From assembly GCF_003576525.1 (NCBI RefSeq), contig NZ_QWUA01000031.1:1-47365 (forward strand): a DNA stretch of 47,365 nt, in the 5' to 3' direction. Under the pieces are notes generated by a model. That model ran no database searches. It saw only the letters and a program-made list of their open reading frames with translations, and was not told where the DNA came from. Of the stretch, positions 24,504-33,559 are shown in pieces. A program made the position numbers and the translations under genes. The stretch's first letter is position 1. Every line of letters starts with the position of its first letter. Source of the DNA: Rummeliibacillus sp. POC4. GTDB lineage: Bacteria > Bacillota > Bacilli > Bacillales_A > Planococcaceae.

Positions 24504-26195
24504 TTATCCCCTCCCAAAAGAAAGAACAAACGCTTCATACGGCCGAACTTTAAGCGTATTTCCTTCAATTTTTATATCCTCATAATTAGCAATAATTACT
24601 TTAAATTTATAATCTTGAATTTTGCAACATGACAGGTCTAATAATTCAGTTTCTTTAGAAAAGTTACTGATGACTAACCACTCTTGCTTTTCAAAAATAC
24701 GTTTATAGACAAATAGATTGACATGATTAGCTAACAATAATTGAAATCGTCCATATGTGATAATATCGTGTTCTTTTCTTAGCTGAATAAGCTTTTGATA
24801 CGTATAAAAAATAGATGATGTGTCTTCAAGCGCAAGTTCAGCATTGATTTTCGGTGTGTTGGGATTCATGTTAATCCACGGAGTTCCTGTTGAAAATCCT
24901 CCATCTGTACTCCATTGCATCGGAGTTCTTGCATTATCACGACCTGCTGCGTAAATACTGTCTAGTATTTCTTTATGTGGAATTCCTTGATTGCTTTTTT
25001 CCTTATACATATTCAAAGTTTCAATATCACGATAATCTTCTATCGATTTAAATTTTACATTCGTCATACCAAATTCTTCGCCCTGATAAATATATGGCGT
25101 TCCTTGTAACATATGAAGACAGATTGCTAGCATTTTAGCAGATTTTTCTCGATACTTTTCGTCATCACATCCAAAACGTGAAACAACTCGAGGTTGATCA
25201 TGATTATTCCAATAAAGACTATTCCAACCTTTGTTATAAAGTGCTGTTTGCCATTTTTCTAAAACTTTTTTTAGCTTTACTAAATTGAAAGGTTGAATAT
25301 CCCATTTTTCAAAAGGTCCATGATCGATATCCATATGTTCAAAAGTAAAGATCATGTTAACTTCTTGATTTGAAGGATCCGTATAAATTTTCGCTTCATC
25401 TGTAGAAGTACCAGGCATTTCACCTACTGTCATCACGTCATAATGGCTTAATACCTTAGCATTCATTTCTTGTAAATATGTATGAATATTAGGCCCATTA
25501 ATATAATATGGACTTCCATCTCCATACAACTGACCAGCATAAACTTTCCCATCTAGTAATTTACTATCCTTTGAGATAAAATTGATCACATCCATTCGAA
25601 AACCGCCAATTCCTTTATCAAGCCAATAGGACATCATTTTATAAATGTCATCTCTTAGAGGTTGATGTTCCCAATTTAAATCAGGTTGTTTTTTTGAAAA
25701 AAGGTGTAGATAATACGAATTTGTGTTTTTTTCCTTCTCCCAAGCGCTACCTGAAAATACAGATCCCCAATTATTTGGTGGTAATTCACCATTTCCTTCA
25801 CGCCAAATATAATAATCTCTATATTGTGAGTCCTTAGAGGAACGAGATTCTATGAACCAATGATGTTCATCTGACGTATGATTAACAACAAGGTCCATTA
25901 CAATTCGAATCCCTACTTTTTTGGCCTCTTCTAACAATTGATCAAAGTCTTCCATTGTACCAAACTCACTCATAATTGAACTATAATTTCGAATATCATA
26001 ACCATTATCATCATTTGGAGAATCATAAATTGGACTTAGCCAAATTACATCTATTCCTAACTTTTGCAAATAAGGAATCTTGGAAATAATTCCTTGTAAA
26101 TCACCAATTCCATCCCCATTTGAATCCATAAAACTTCTCGGATAAATCTGGTAAACAACACTTTTTTTCCACCAAGGTTCGCTCAAAGGAACCAT
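24504..26195 (-). CDS. malL: GH13_31 oligo-1,6-glucosidase
   Basis: A 563-residue intracellular GH13 subfamily 31 enzyme. Nucleophile Asp202 in GFRMDVINF, acid/base Glu259 in MTVGEMPG, third carboxylate Asp333 in YWNNHDQPR, and the Ca2+-site-like DSNGDGIGDL near 25-34. Val203 after the nucleophile is the residue associated with alpha-1,6 cleavage (oligo-1,6-glucosidase/isomaltase; trehalose-6-phosphate hydrolase is a related alternative). The start is ATG 26195, because GGAGG is 7 nt upstream; the frame extends six codons further. First gene of the glucosidase-glucokinase-ATPase unit, with a perfect operator palindrome next to its -10 box. Confidence 0.9.
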   Translation of the reverse strand: MVPLSEPWWKKSVVYQIYPRSFMDSNGDGIGDLQGIISKIPYLQKLGIDVIWLSPIYDSPNDDNGYDIRNYSSIMSEFGTMEDFDQLLEEAKKVGIRIVMDLVVNHTSDEHHWFIESRSSKDSQYRDYYIWREGNGELPPNNWGSVFSGSAWEKEKNTNSYYLHLFSKKQPDLNWEHQPLRDDIYKMMSYWLDKGIGGFRMDVINFISKDSKLLDGKVYAGQLYGDGSPYYINGPNIHTYLQEMNAKVLSHYDVMTVGEMPGTSTDEAKIYTDPSNQEVNMIFTFEHMDIDHGPFEKWDIQPFNLVKLKKVLEKWQTALYNKGWNSLYWNNHDQPRVVSRFGCDDEKYREKSAKMLAICLHMLQGTPYIYQGEEFGMTNVKFKSIEDYRDIETLNMYKEKSNQGIPHKEILDSIYAAGRDNARTPMQWSTDGGFSTGTPWINMNPNTPKINAELALEDTSSIFYTYQKLIQLRKEHDIITYGRFQLLLANHVNLFVYKRIFEKQEWLVISNFSKETELLDLSCCKIQDYKFKVIIANYEDIKIEGNTLKVRPYEAFVLSFGRG

Positions 26196-26244
26196 TAACG
26201 CACCTCCTAACATGAACTTTATGGAATAATTTTAATATTTTGTA

Positions 26245-26266
26245 ATTATAAATGCAAGCGCTTGCA
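26245..26266 (-). promoter_or_regulatory. Promoter -10 box with adjoining perfect LacI-type operator
   Basis: TGCAAGCGCTTGCA (26253-26266) is a perfect 14-bp palindrome. A consensus TATAAT -10 box (26245-26250 on the minus strand) follows two bases later, so the operator fills the -35/-10 spacer. Bound repressor would block RNA polymerase directly. The -35 box is weak. Confidence 0.65.
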
Positions 26267-26431
26267 CAAAAATATTTTTCTTGACTTATTCATTTTTGAG
26301 CAAATCATTTATTCGTATATATTCTACATTACAACATTTATATTCTATAAAAAATCATTTTATTATATATTCAATTTATTTTTAAAAATTCCTGTTTTAA
26401 TATTATAGTTTTTTAAAAATAATGCATTCAT

Positions 26432-26489
26432 ACAAAAAGAGGCTATCAAAATGGGAAATTCAATCTCACTTTTGAAAGCCTCTTTTTGT
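26432..26489. terminator. Terminator between formate-THF ligase and the oligo-1,6-glucosidase promoter
   Basis: A 13-bp outer stem (26432-26444 with 26477-26489) plus an inner TCAAAA/TTTTGA pairing, with A and T runs in both arms. It ends the fhs transcript. The 26196-26431 stretch holds only the mal promoter/operator and AT-rich sequence. Confidence 0.75.
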
Positions 26490-26555
26490 TCTTTTTTGTT
26501 AAAAATAAATTATTTTTATCCTATAGATAAAACGATACTCTATTTAATGTCTCCC

Positions 26556-28235
26556 TTAAAACAATCCTACTGCTTTACCATTTTCGTCTACATCCATTTT
26601 CAATGCTGCTGGTTCTTTAGGGAGTCCAGGCATTGTCATAATATTACCTGTTAAGCACACCAAAAATTTAGCACCTAACTTTGGAATGATTTCTCGTACT
26701 GTAATTGTAAAATCTTCTGGTCGTCCTAATAGTTTTGGTTGATCTGACAATGAGTATTGTGTTTTTGCCATACAAACCGGCATTGAGTCCCAACCAAACT
26801 TTTCAATTTCAATCATTTGTTTACGTGCTTTATCTGTAAATTCTACATCTAGTCCACCATACACTTTTTGAACAATTGAACGTACTTTTTGTTCAATTGA
26901 ATCAGTTACATCATATATAGGTTTAAAATGATTTTCTTTGTCGATTACTTCTAAAACTTTATTTGCAAGCTCGATACCACCTGCTCCACCATCTTCCCAT
27001 ACATTTGTACGAGCAATTTTAACCTGATGAGAGTCACACCAACTAATAATCTCTGCGATTTCTTTTTCAGTATCTGTAATAAATCGGTTTAATGCTACAA
27101 TAGGTTCTACGCCATATTGACGGATTGTATCTATATGTTTTTCGAGATTTTTTATCCCTTTTTTAATAGCAGGTACATTTTCAAGTTGTAAACTTGATTT
27201 ATCTACTCCACCATGCATTTTTAATGCTCTTGCAGTTGCTACAATTACTACAGCACTTGGCTTAAACTCACCTTGTACTGCTTTAATATCCATGAATTTT
27301 TCAGCACCTAAATCTGCACCAAAACCTGCTTCTGTAACGACAATATCAGCTAACTTACGCGCAGTTTGTGTTGCTTGAATAGAGTTACAGCCGTGTGCAA
27401 TATTTGCAAAAGGTCCTCCATGAATAATTGCTGGAGTTCCTTCCATAGTTTGAACAAGATTAGGTTTGAAAGCATCCTTCAATAATAATGTCAATGCCCC
27501 TTCAACACCCAAATCACGAACAAATACTGGTTCTTTCTCAAAAGTATAGCCTATTACTATATCTGAAAGTCTTTTTTTCAGGTCTTGTAAGTCAGTAGCT
27601 AAACAGAAAATTGCCATAATTTCTGATGCTACTGTAATATCAAATCCATCTTCACGAGGTGTTCCTTGTCCTGGGCCGCCTAGACCGATTACAATATTAC
27701 GTAATGCTCGATCATTCATATCTAGAACTCTTTTCCAGATAATACGACGAGGATCGATTCCTAGCTTATTCCCCTGGTGTATATGATTATCAATTAGAGC
27801 AGCAAGAGCATTATTAGCTGTTGTAATTGCATGTAAATCTCCAGTAAAGTGAAGATTTATTTCATCCATTGGCAATACTTGTGCATATCCACCACCAGTT
27901 GCTCCTCCCTTTATACCCATTACAGGTCCTAATGACGGTTCACGAAGAGCTACAACCACTTTTTTATGTAATTGATGAAGCGCATCAGATAATCCTACTG
28001 TTACAGTAGATTTACCTTCCCCTGCTGGTGTTGGATTGATAGCTGTAACTAAGACCACTTTTGCATCTGGTGTTAAGTGAGATAATTGATTTACATCAAT
28101 TTTAGCTTTAAATTTCCCATAGAGTTCCAATGCTTCTTCAGGAATCCCTGCAGCTTCCGCGATTTCTGTAATTGGTTGCAATGTCGCATTTCGAGCAATT
28201 TCTAAATCTGATAATGGTTGAGTAGTTTTTGACAC
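26556..28235 (-). CDS. fhs: Formate-tetrahydrofolate ligase
   Basis: A 559-residue ATP-dependent ligase making 10-formyl-THF from formate and THF for one-carbon metabolism. The nucleotide-binding loop is TPAGEGKST at 69-77; other conserved blocks are [39 protein letters not shown] and [10 protein letters not shown]. The start is GTG 28235, with GAAGG 7 nt upstream, giving the usual family length; an upstream ATG has no binding site. The gene is known from many Firmicutes but is absent from B. subtilis. Single gene with a strong terminator. Confidence 0.96.
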   Translation of the reverse strand: MSKTTQPLSDLEIARNATLQPITEIAEAAGIPEEALELYGKFKAKIDVNQLSHLTPDAKVVLVTAINPTPAGEGKSTVTVGLSDALHQLHKKVVVALREPSLGPVMGIKGGATGGGYAQVLPMDEINLHFTGDLHAITTANNALAALIDNHIHQGNKLGIDPRRIIWKRVLDMNDRALRNIVIGLGGPGQGTPREDGFDITVASEIMAIFCLATDLQDLKKRLSDIVIGYTFEKEPVFVRDLGVEGALTLLLKDAFKPNLVQTMEGTPAIIHGGPFANIAHGCNSIQATQTARKLADIVVTEAGFGADLGAEKFMDIKAVQGEFKPSAVVIVATARALKMHGGVDKSSLQLENVPAIKKGIKNLEKHIDTIRQYGVEPIVALNRFITDTEKEIAEIISWCDSHQVKIARTNVWEDGGAGGIELANKVLEVIDKENHFKPIYDVTDSIEQKVRSIVQKVYGGLDVEFTDKARKQMIEIEKFGWDSMPVCMAKTQYSLSDQPKLLGRPEDFTITVREIIPKLGAKFLVCLTGNIMTMPGLPKEPAALKMDVDENGKAVGLF

Positions 28236-28357
28236 AGTAAAGCCTTCTTTCATTAAAAAATTTAAAAGGAGCGTAAAAGCTATACTCACTCTTTTGATAC
28301 AATAACCATACTATAGAATAGAATTTTCATCAATATGATTCAAACCTCGACAATCAA

Positions 28358-28386
28358 TTGACATATTTTATACATTCATGTATAGT
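28358..28386 (+). promoter_or_regulatory. Strong sigma-A promoter of the cold-shock gene
   Basis: Consensus TTGACA (28358-28363), 17-nt spacer, TATAGT (28381-28386). The predicted transcript has a leader of about 55 nt before the csp ATG. Confidence 0.7.
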
Positions 28387-28447
28387 TTATCCATCCTTTA
28401 TTTTTTTATAAATCTGAAAACTTAATTTGTTGTTGGGAGGAACGCGA

Positions 28448-28648
28448 ATGCCCCAAGGAAAAGTAAAATGGTTCGATAACGAAAAAGGCTATGGTTTTAT
28501 TGAGTACAATAATGGTGATGACGTTTTTGTCCATTTCACAGGAATTCAACAAGAAGGTTTTCGTACATTAGAAGAAGGACAAAATGTAAGTTTTGATATT
28601 ATTGAAGGAAATCGCGGACCTCAGGCTGCCAATGTGATTAAATTATAA
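28448..28648 (+). CDS. Cold-shock domain protein
   Basis: A 66-residue single cold-shock (OB-fold) domain that binds single-stranded RNA or DNA. RNP1 KGYGFIEY and RNP2 DVFVHFTGI are both intact and the start [13 protein letters not shown] is canonical. GGGAGG lies 7 nt before the ATG at 28448. Acts as an RNA chaperone in the CspB/CspD manner. Strong promoter and terminator make it monocistronic. Confidence 0.96.
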   Translation: MPQGKVKWFDNEKGYGFIEYNNGDDVFVHFTGIQQEGFRTLEEGQNVSFDIIEGNRGPQAANVIKL

Positions 28649-28660
28649 ATTTAAATAGTA

Positions 28661-28693
28661 AAGCTCCTCACTCTTACTGTGAGTAGCTTTTTT
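28661..28693 (+). terminator. Terminator of the cold-shock gene
   Basis: An 11-bp stem with one mismatch (28661-28671 with 28679-28689) followed by a T run. It abuts the end of the opposing CNNM gene. Confidence 0.75.
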
Positions 28694-28696
28694 ATA

Positions 28697-30004
28697 TTAT
28701 GCACTTATTCTTATCGCTTCTATCCTGACAATTTGATGTTTATTGACTTGGTTTACGATAAACTTAAATCCGTCTCTTTCGAAACAATCTCCCTCTTTTG
28801 CATTATCTTGATGTGACATAAACCATCCACCAATTGTATCAATATCTTCCTCAACAATTTGTACGCCTAACATACTGTTTACTTGATCAAGTAACACTTT
28901 ACCATCAAAACTAAAATGACCTTCGCTTACTTTTTGAATCTCCGGTAATTCATCTTCATCAAATTCGTCACGTATTTCTCCTACAATTTCTTCAATAATA
29001 TCTTCAATTGTCACAATTCCAGATGTTCCGCCATACTCATCGAGTAAAACAGCCATATGAATTCTTTCTTTTTGAAATTTAATGAGTAGGCTACTGATGG
29101 GAACTGTTTCAATAATACGAATTACGGGTTGCATAAAATCTTGAACTTTTTTTGTTTTACTGTTTTCATCTATTATCAATGCTGATAAAAGTTGTTTCAT
29201 ATTAACAATTCCAATTACATGGTCTTTATCACCATCTATAACTGGATATCGAGTATATTGCTCTACATTCATCAGCTCAAAAACTTCACTTAAAGTTGTT
29301 TCCTTATCAAAACTTACAATTTCCGTACGAGGCACCATAATTTCTTTTGCAATCCGTTCGTCAAATTCAAAGATTCGATTCACTAATTTATACTCAGAAG
29401 GATTAATTTCACCATTCTCATAGCTATCAGATAAAATCATTCGTAATTCTTCCTCGCTATGAACTTCTTCTCCTTCAGATTGCATTTTTAAGCCAAAAAT
29501 ACTTGTTAATATTCTTGCTGATCCGTTTAATAATTTTATAGCTGGATACATGATGTTATGGAAAAGAATGATGGCACCTGAAAAATTCAAGGTAATCATT
29601 TCCGCTTGTTGGATAGCTAACGTCTTAGGCGCTAACTCACCAACTACAACATGTAAAAAGGTAACAACAGAGAATGCAACAATAAACGATAATATAGAAG
29701 CTGTATTGCCTTCAATATTAAATGCTTCAAAAATTGGATGTAATAATTTTTCTGCAGTTGGCTCACCAATCCACCCTAATCCCAAAGCTGTTATTGTTAT
29801 ACCAAGCTGGCAAGCAGATAAATATTCATCTAGATGAGTAATTACCTTTTTGGCCCTCTTCGCCTTTTTATTTCCTTCTGCCAGCAACTGATCCACTCGT
29901 GTAGATCTTACTTTCACAATAGCAAATTCAGTTGCAACAAAAAATCCAGTCATTGCAATTAAAATTACAAACAGAACTAAATTACTGGCTATCTCAATGT
30001 CCAA
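28697..30004 (-). CDS. CNNM/CorC (HlyC/CorC) family membrane protein, MpfA/YhdP-like
   Basis: A 435-residue protein with an N-terminal DUF21/CNNM membrane domain (to about 190, three to four helices), a CBS-domain pair (about 205-325, with VPRTEIVSFD and FMQPVIRIIE) and a C-terminal CorC_HlyC domain (about 345-430). Relatives such as B. subtilis YhdP (MpfA) act in Mg2+ efflux; some are annotated as hemolysins. The start aligns with that of YhdP and is a TTG at 30004. No in-frame ATG lies upstream, and the only good ribosome binding site, AGGAGG at 30049-30054, is separated from the TTG by a 12-bp hairpin. Confidence 0.9.
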   Translation of the reverse strand: MDIEIASNLVLFVILIAMTGFFVATEFAIVKVRSTRVDQLLAEGNKKAKRAKKVITHLDEYLSACQLGITITALGLGWIGEPTAEKLLHPIFEAFNIEGNTASILSFIVAFSVVTFLHVVVGELAPKTLAIQQAEMITLNFSGAIILFHNIMYPAIKLLNGSARILTSIFGLKMQSEGEEVHSEEELRMILSDSYENGEINPSEYKLVNRIFEFDERIAKEIMVPRTEIVSFDKETTLSEVFELMNVEQYTRYPVIDGDKDHVIGIVNMKQLLSALIIDENSKTKKVQDFMQPVIRIIETVPISSLLIKFQKERIHMAVLLDEYGGTSGIVTIEDIIEEIVGEIRDEFDEDELPEIQKVSEGHFSFDGKVLLDQVNSMLGVQIVEEDIDTIGGWFMSHQDNAKEGDCFERDGFKFIVNQVNKHQIVRIEAIRISA

Positions 30005-30012
30005 ATATGGTC

Positions 30013-30054
30013 TCTCTACGCTGAATATTGATCAACGCAGAGAATTCACCTCCT
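30013..30054 (-). promoter_or_regulatory. SD sequence followed by a hairpin upstream of a TTG start
   Basis: On the minus strand AGGAGG (30049-30054) is followed by a 12-bp stem (30032-30043 with 30013-30024, two G-U pairs, 7-nt loop) and then the TTG at 30004. Linear SD-to-start distance is about 44 nt; folding the hairpin would reduce it to about 13. Confidence 0.5.
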
Positions 30055-30180
30055 GTTATCTTACTATTCTAAATTTATAGGAAATCCTATAAAAAAAGCA
30101 AATTAAAGCTATTATTAATTTATTAATTTAAACTAAAAATTATAAATAATTTCACATTTAAAGATTAAAAGAATAAAAGA

Positions 30181-30232
30181 GTAAAAATAAAAAAACAACT
30201 GGTAGGAAAATGTTTTCTAAACCAGCTGTTTT
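30181..30232 (-). terminator. Terminator of the aspartokinase gene
   Basis: A 12-bp stem (30192-30203 with 30221-30232, one G-U pair on the minus strand) followed by a T7 run. The rest of 30055-30180 is AT-rich with no gene visible. Confidence 0.8.
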
Positions 30233-30301
30233 ATGATTAATTTTGTATTAAACTGCAAAGCTGCAAAAAAGAGCTTGTTTCACTTTATCGTATTCATCCC
30301 T

Positions 30302-31669
30302 TTATCTAACTGCGGCAACTGCAAAAAATTCTTGGTATAACGCTTGTAAAATTACATTTTCAAATTTTTCTTGTACGCCGAAGGATAAACTTACTTCTGA
30401 TGAACCTTGGTTAATCATTTCGATATTAGCACCAGTTGTTGCTATAGCATTCGTTGCTCGAGCTGCCAAACCAGTATTATTATTCATACCTTCTCCGACA
30501 ATAACAATCATTGAGAAACCGTGACGGAAATATGCATCATCTGCATGTAATTCGTCATAAACACGTTTTATAATACGCTCTTCCTTTTCTGGCGATAGTT
30601 GATGACTGCGAATAATGACTGAAATATCATCTAAGCCTGACGGTGTATGTTCATAAGAGATATGCTCTTCTTCTAAAATTTGCAACAATTTACGTCCAAA
30701 TCCAATTTCTCTATTCATTAGATATTTACTTACATATAAAATTGAAAATCCTGAATCAGCAGAAATCCCTGTCACTGGGCGATGATTCTCCTTACGTTTA
30801 GAAACTATTTTCGTACCCTCCACCTTCGGATTATTTGTATTTTTGATATTCACTGGAATGCCCAATTTTACAACAGGCATTAATGCTTCATCATGAAATA
30901 CAGAAAAACCTGCATAGGATAACTCTCGCATTTCTCTGTATGTAATTTCTTGAATTTCTGCTGGGTTATTGACCACTTTTGGATTTGCACTAAATACACA
31001 ATCTACATCTGTGAAGTTTTCATACAAATCAGCTTGAACAGCAGCAGCTAAAATAGAACCTGTAATATCAGAACCACCACGGTCAAAAGTTCTTAGTACT
31101 CCTGCCTTTGTAAATCCAAAAAAGCCGGGAAAAACAATAATTTCTTTTGAATTTTTTAAGCTATTTAATTTCGCATAGGCTTCTGCCACCGCCATAGCTC
31201 GTTCTGGACCATCATTCACGATTAAACCTGCTTCTTTTGGATTAACATATTTTGCATTCATACCAATGCTTTTAAAGTAAGCAGCAATCATCTTCGCGTT
31301 ATTATCTTCACCACTTGCTTTTAATGTATCCAATAAAAAATCATCACTAATTTTAGAAGCTTCTTCTATACGAGCATGTAAATCTGTAGCAATGGCTTCA
31401 GTTATTTTGTCGTCAAGATTCAAACCTTCTGCATTCTCTTTATATCTAGAAACTACCTGTTGTAATTCAGCTTGATATTCTTTTCCCTCAATTACTGCAT
31501 TTGCTAACTGGATAAGTAAATCTGTCACTTTTATATCATTACTAAAACGTTTGCCGGGAGCAGAAACAACTATTATTCTTCGTGTAGCATCCGATTTCAC
31601 GATGGCTGCAACTTTCTTAACTTGTTCTGCACTAGCGACTGAAGTCCCACCAAATTTACATACTTTCAT
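30302..31669 (-). CDS. yclM: Aspartate kinase (aspartokinase III, ThrD/YclM-like)
   Basis: A 455-residue monofunctional aspartokinase catalysing the first step of the lysine/threonine/methionine pathway. The N-terminus CKFGGTSVAS and VVVSAPGKRFSND match YclM/ThrD of B. subtilis (about 454 residues) rather than the shorter alpha/beta-type LysC. FDRGGSDITGSILAAA is the substrate/ATP loop, and tandem ACT domains occupy about 300-455 (ITGISADSGFSILYVS; VGEGMNNNTGLAARA), implying feedback control by an amino acid. It is alone, with its own promoter and terminator. No lysine riboswitch was recognised in the leader. Confidence 0.92.
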   Translation of the reverse strand: MKVCKFGGTSVASAEQVKKVAAIVKSDATRRIIVVSAPGKRFSNDIKVTDLLIQLANAVIEGKEYQAELQQVVSRYKENAEGLNLDDKITEAIATDLHARIEEASKISDDFLLDTLKASGEDNNAKMIAAYFKSIGMNAKYVNPKEAGLIVNDGPERAMAVAEAYAKLNSLKNSKEIIVFPGFFGFTKAGVLRTFDRGGSDITGSILAAAVQADLYENFTDVDCVFSANPKVVNNPAEIQEITYREMRELSYAGFSVFHDEALMPVVKLGIPVNIKNTNNPKVEGTKIVSKRKENHRPVTGISADSGFSILYVSKYLMNREIGFGRKLLQILEEEHISYEHTPSGLDDISVIIRSHQLSPEKEERIIKRVYDELHADDAYFRHGFSMIVIVGEGMNNNTGLAARATNAIATTGANIEMINQGSSEVSLSFGVQEKFENVILQALYQEFFAVAAVR

Positions 31670-31740
31670 CTCATCAGATCCTTACAATTTATTTAAAAAT
31701 TTTGTTTTTGTATTTCTATAAAAAACATTTGTTTTTTCAC

Positions 31741-31769
31741 AGTGTACAAATTATCCTAATAATAGTCAA
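31741..31769 (-). promoter_or_regulatory. Predicted sigma-A promoter of the aspartokinase gene
   Basis: TTGACT (31764-31769) and TACACT (31741-31746) on the minus strand with a 17-nt spacer, about 65 nt before the start codon. Confidence 0.5.
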
Positions 31770-31852
31770 TACTTTTTCAAAAATTCTTATTAAACTGATT
31801 AAATAAAAAACATAAAGTTCTGTATATTCTAAAATGACGCAATTTTCCATTT

Positions 31853-31888
31853 AATAAAAACACCATAAGATTAACATTCTTATGGTGT
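31853..31888 (-). terminator. Terminator of the small zinc-finger gene
   Basis: A perfect 11-bp stem (31860-31870 with 31878-31888, 7-nt loop) followed by T residues on the minus strand. Confidence 0.85.
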
Positions 31889-31915
31889 CTTTATCAACAT
31901 ATATTTTTATATTAA

Positions 31916-32113
31916 TTATGCTTTAGTATATACTTTTAGTAATTCTTCACCTAAAAATTGTAACTGTTCGCCAACAGTACATGATTCAATACAAAATTTA
32001 TGAGCACCGGATTTTCCCCGCTCTTTTCGCATTTGTTTTTTTGCTAAACAGCCTTCGCAATAGTTTTCTAATAATTCATCGATTTCTTTTACTATGGTGC
32101 TCTGCTCGATCAA
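31916..32113 (-). CDS. Small zinc-finger protein (C2HCIx2C type)
   Basis: A 65-residue cytoplasmic protein with a CEGC pair (Cys19, Cys22), then HKFCIESC supplying His and two more Cys: the C-x2-C...H-x2-C-I-x3-C arrangement resembles the small Bacillales zinc-finger family described as zf-C2HCIx2C. It probably binds one Zn2+; its partner is unknown. The start is TTG 32113, with GAGGTG 8 nt upstream and no ATG available. It is followed by a clean terminator. Confidence 0.75.
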   Translation of the reverse strand: MIEQSTIVKEIDELLENYCEGCLAKKQMRKERGKSGAHKFCIESCTVGEQLQFLGEELLKVYTKA

Positions 32114-32289
32114 ATGGAATCACCTCATTTTGCAGTATTTTTCTATTCTACTACCGAAATTTTGAAAGTCAAGTGATATAGTAAATAATATAAGCAAGTA
32201 AGCCATTACTATGCACCGTTTTCAAATTTACATCAATTTTACTTTCTATGTGTTAATATTCAAGTATAGAACTTGGAAGTGGTGATAAA

Positions 32290-32685
32290 ATGTTAGAAGT
32301 ATATATCGACGCAGCTAGTGCAGGAAATCCCGGACCTAGTGCTATTGGCATTTATATAAAAGGCGAAGGTCACCAAGTGAAAATTAGTGAGTCTGTTGGT
32401 ATTACGAATAACCACATAGCTGAATTTATGGCTCTTATCCGAGGATTGCAAGAAGCAGCTAAATTATCTAAAGGCATTATTTCAGTGCGTTCCGACTCCA
32501 AAATTGTTGTATCATCAATCGAAAAAGAATTTGTAAAGAATGACGAATATAAGCCCTATTTACAACAAGCATTAACACTTATAGAGCGATTCGAGTTATT
32601 CTTTATAAAATGGATACCTGATTCCCAAAACAAAGCAGCAGATGCCCTTGCTCGACAAGGCATTCAAAAAACGAAAAAGCAATAA
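32290..32685 (+). CDS. RNase HI-family protein (YpdQ/YpeP-like)
   Basis: A 131-residue RNase H-fold protein. The four acidic positions of RNase HI are all present: Asp7 in YIDAASAGNPGPS, Glu near 45 in HIAEFMAL, Asp near 70 in VRSDSKIV and Asp near 119 in NKAADALARQ. It lacks the basic protrusion of E. coli RNase HI, like the short Bacillus YpdQ/YpeP proteins, for which RNase H activity has been questioned. Activity on RNA/DNA hybrids is plausible because the acidic residues are kept. AAGTGGTG precedes the ATG. Confidence 0.85.
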   Translation: MLEVYIDAASAGNPGPSAIGIYIKGEGHQVKISESVGITNNHIAEFMALIRGLQEAAKLSKGIISVRSDSKIVVSSIEKEFVKNDEYKPYLQQALTLIERFELFFIKWIPDSQNKAADALARQGIQKTKKQ

Positions 32686-32691
32686 GATATA

Positions 32692-32729
32692 AAAAGACTT
32701 AATAGCGCCCATTAGCTATTAAGCCTTTT
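32692..32729. terminator. Bidirectional terminator between the RNase H-like and coaW genes
   Basis: A 15-bp stem (32692-32706 with 32715-32729), one G-U pair on the minus strand, flanked by A and T runs; it lies between convergent genes. Confidence 0.85.
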
Positions 32730-32731
32730 AC

Positions 32732-33559
32732 TTATTCAATAATATTCATTAATGCACCTATCGCTCCGCTAAATCCATGATCCTGTAAGAAAATAGGTGT
32801 TTTCTTTTTTAGAATAGTATAATTTGCAATGATATCTCGAAGTTTTTCATTGTTATCTAGTGTAGTACCAATATATATTATATGTTCTGTATCCATTTGT
32901 TCTGCTAATTGAATACTTAATGTCGTAATAACTTCGCCTACTAAACCTTGAACTGTTGCTAACACATCTTCTGTTTCGTAATTTGTTTCATCATTAATGC
33001 CGACTTTTCCAAAATTACTTGCAGTTAAAGTAGGTTGAAGCTCAGTTGGTGAATCCATCCCCTGGTAAATATCTTGAACTAATAAATCAATCCCTTGTCG
33101 ATTGCCTTTTTTAGCAAGATGCAAAACTTCCTCATAATTGTGAACGCCTGTTGTTAGCGATGCAAGTCCAATTAGTGTCCCACCACCAACGCCAGTACCA
33201 CCAATTCGCATATGTTTTTCAGCATCCATATAATGGATTGAGGTTCCTGTACCGATATTCGTAATAATACTTTTATCAAAAGAATAGCCTTCTTTTTCTA
33301 ATTGATATCGAACTCCTTTTAATGTTGCCTCAAACTCCACTATATAATGGATAGAATTGACCTTATCAAGTAGAACTTTAACTTGTTCTGTACGTCCACC
33401 TGTTAAACCAATTTCATCAATATCATGTTGGTTAATCCAATCTAATACATTTGGTAAATCATTCGATGGGAAATGTTGCAATTGAATCTCGTGCTGATCG
33501 TTCATATATGCTAGTTTAGTAAGTGTTCCCCCAGCGTCAATGCCTATTGTATTTGTCAT
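32732..33559 (-). CDS. coaW: Type II pantothenate kinase
   Basis: A 275-residue type II (eukaryotic-like, staphylococcal) pantothenate kinase, catalysing the first step of coenzyme A synthesis. ATP-site GIDAGGTLTKLAY at the N-terminus, NIGTGTSIHYMD and GTGVGGGTLIGLASL in the middle, and a C-terminal DHGFSGAIGALMN are characteristic. This type resists CoA feedback in S. aureus, as is known for the family. The first clear start is ATG 33559 with GGGG upstream. It converges on the RNase H-like gene. Confidence 0.9.
   Translation of the reverse strand: MTNTIGIDAGGTLTKLAYMNDQHEIQLQHFPSNDLPNVLDWINQHDIDEIGLTGGRTEQVKVLLDKVNSIHYIVEFEATLKGVRYQLEKEGYSFDKSIITNIGTGTSIHYMDAEKHMRIGGTGVGGGTLIGLASLTTGVHNYEEVLHLAKKGNRQGIDLLVQDIYQGMDSPTELQPTLTASNFGKVGINDETNYETEDVLATVQGLVGEVITTLSIQLAEQMDTEHIIYIGTTLDNNEKLRDIIANYTILKKKTPIFLQDHGFSGAIGALMNIIE

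Noticed and set aside
26451-26654. 67-codon plus-strand ORF between fhs and the glucosidase gene
   Set aside because: It begins inside the fhs terminator hairpin and runs antisense into fhs; shadow frame.
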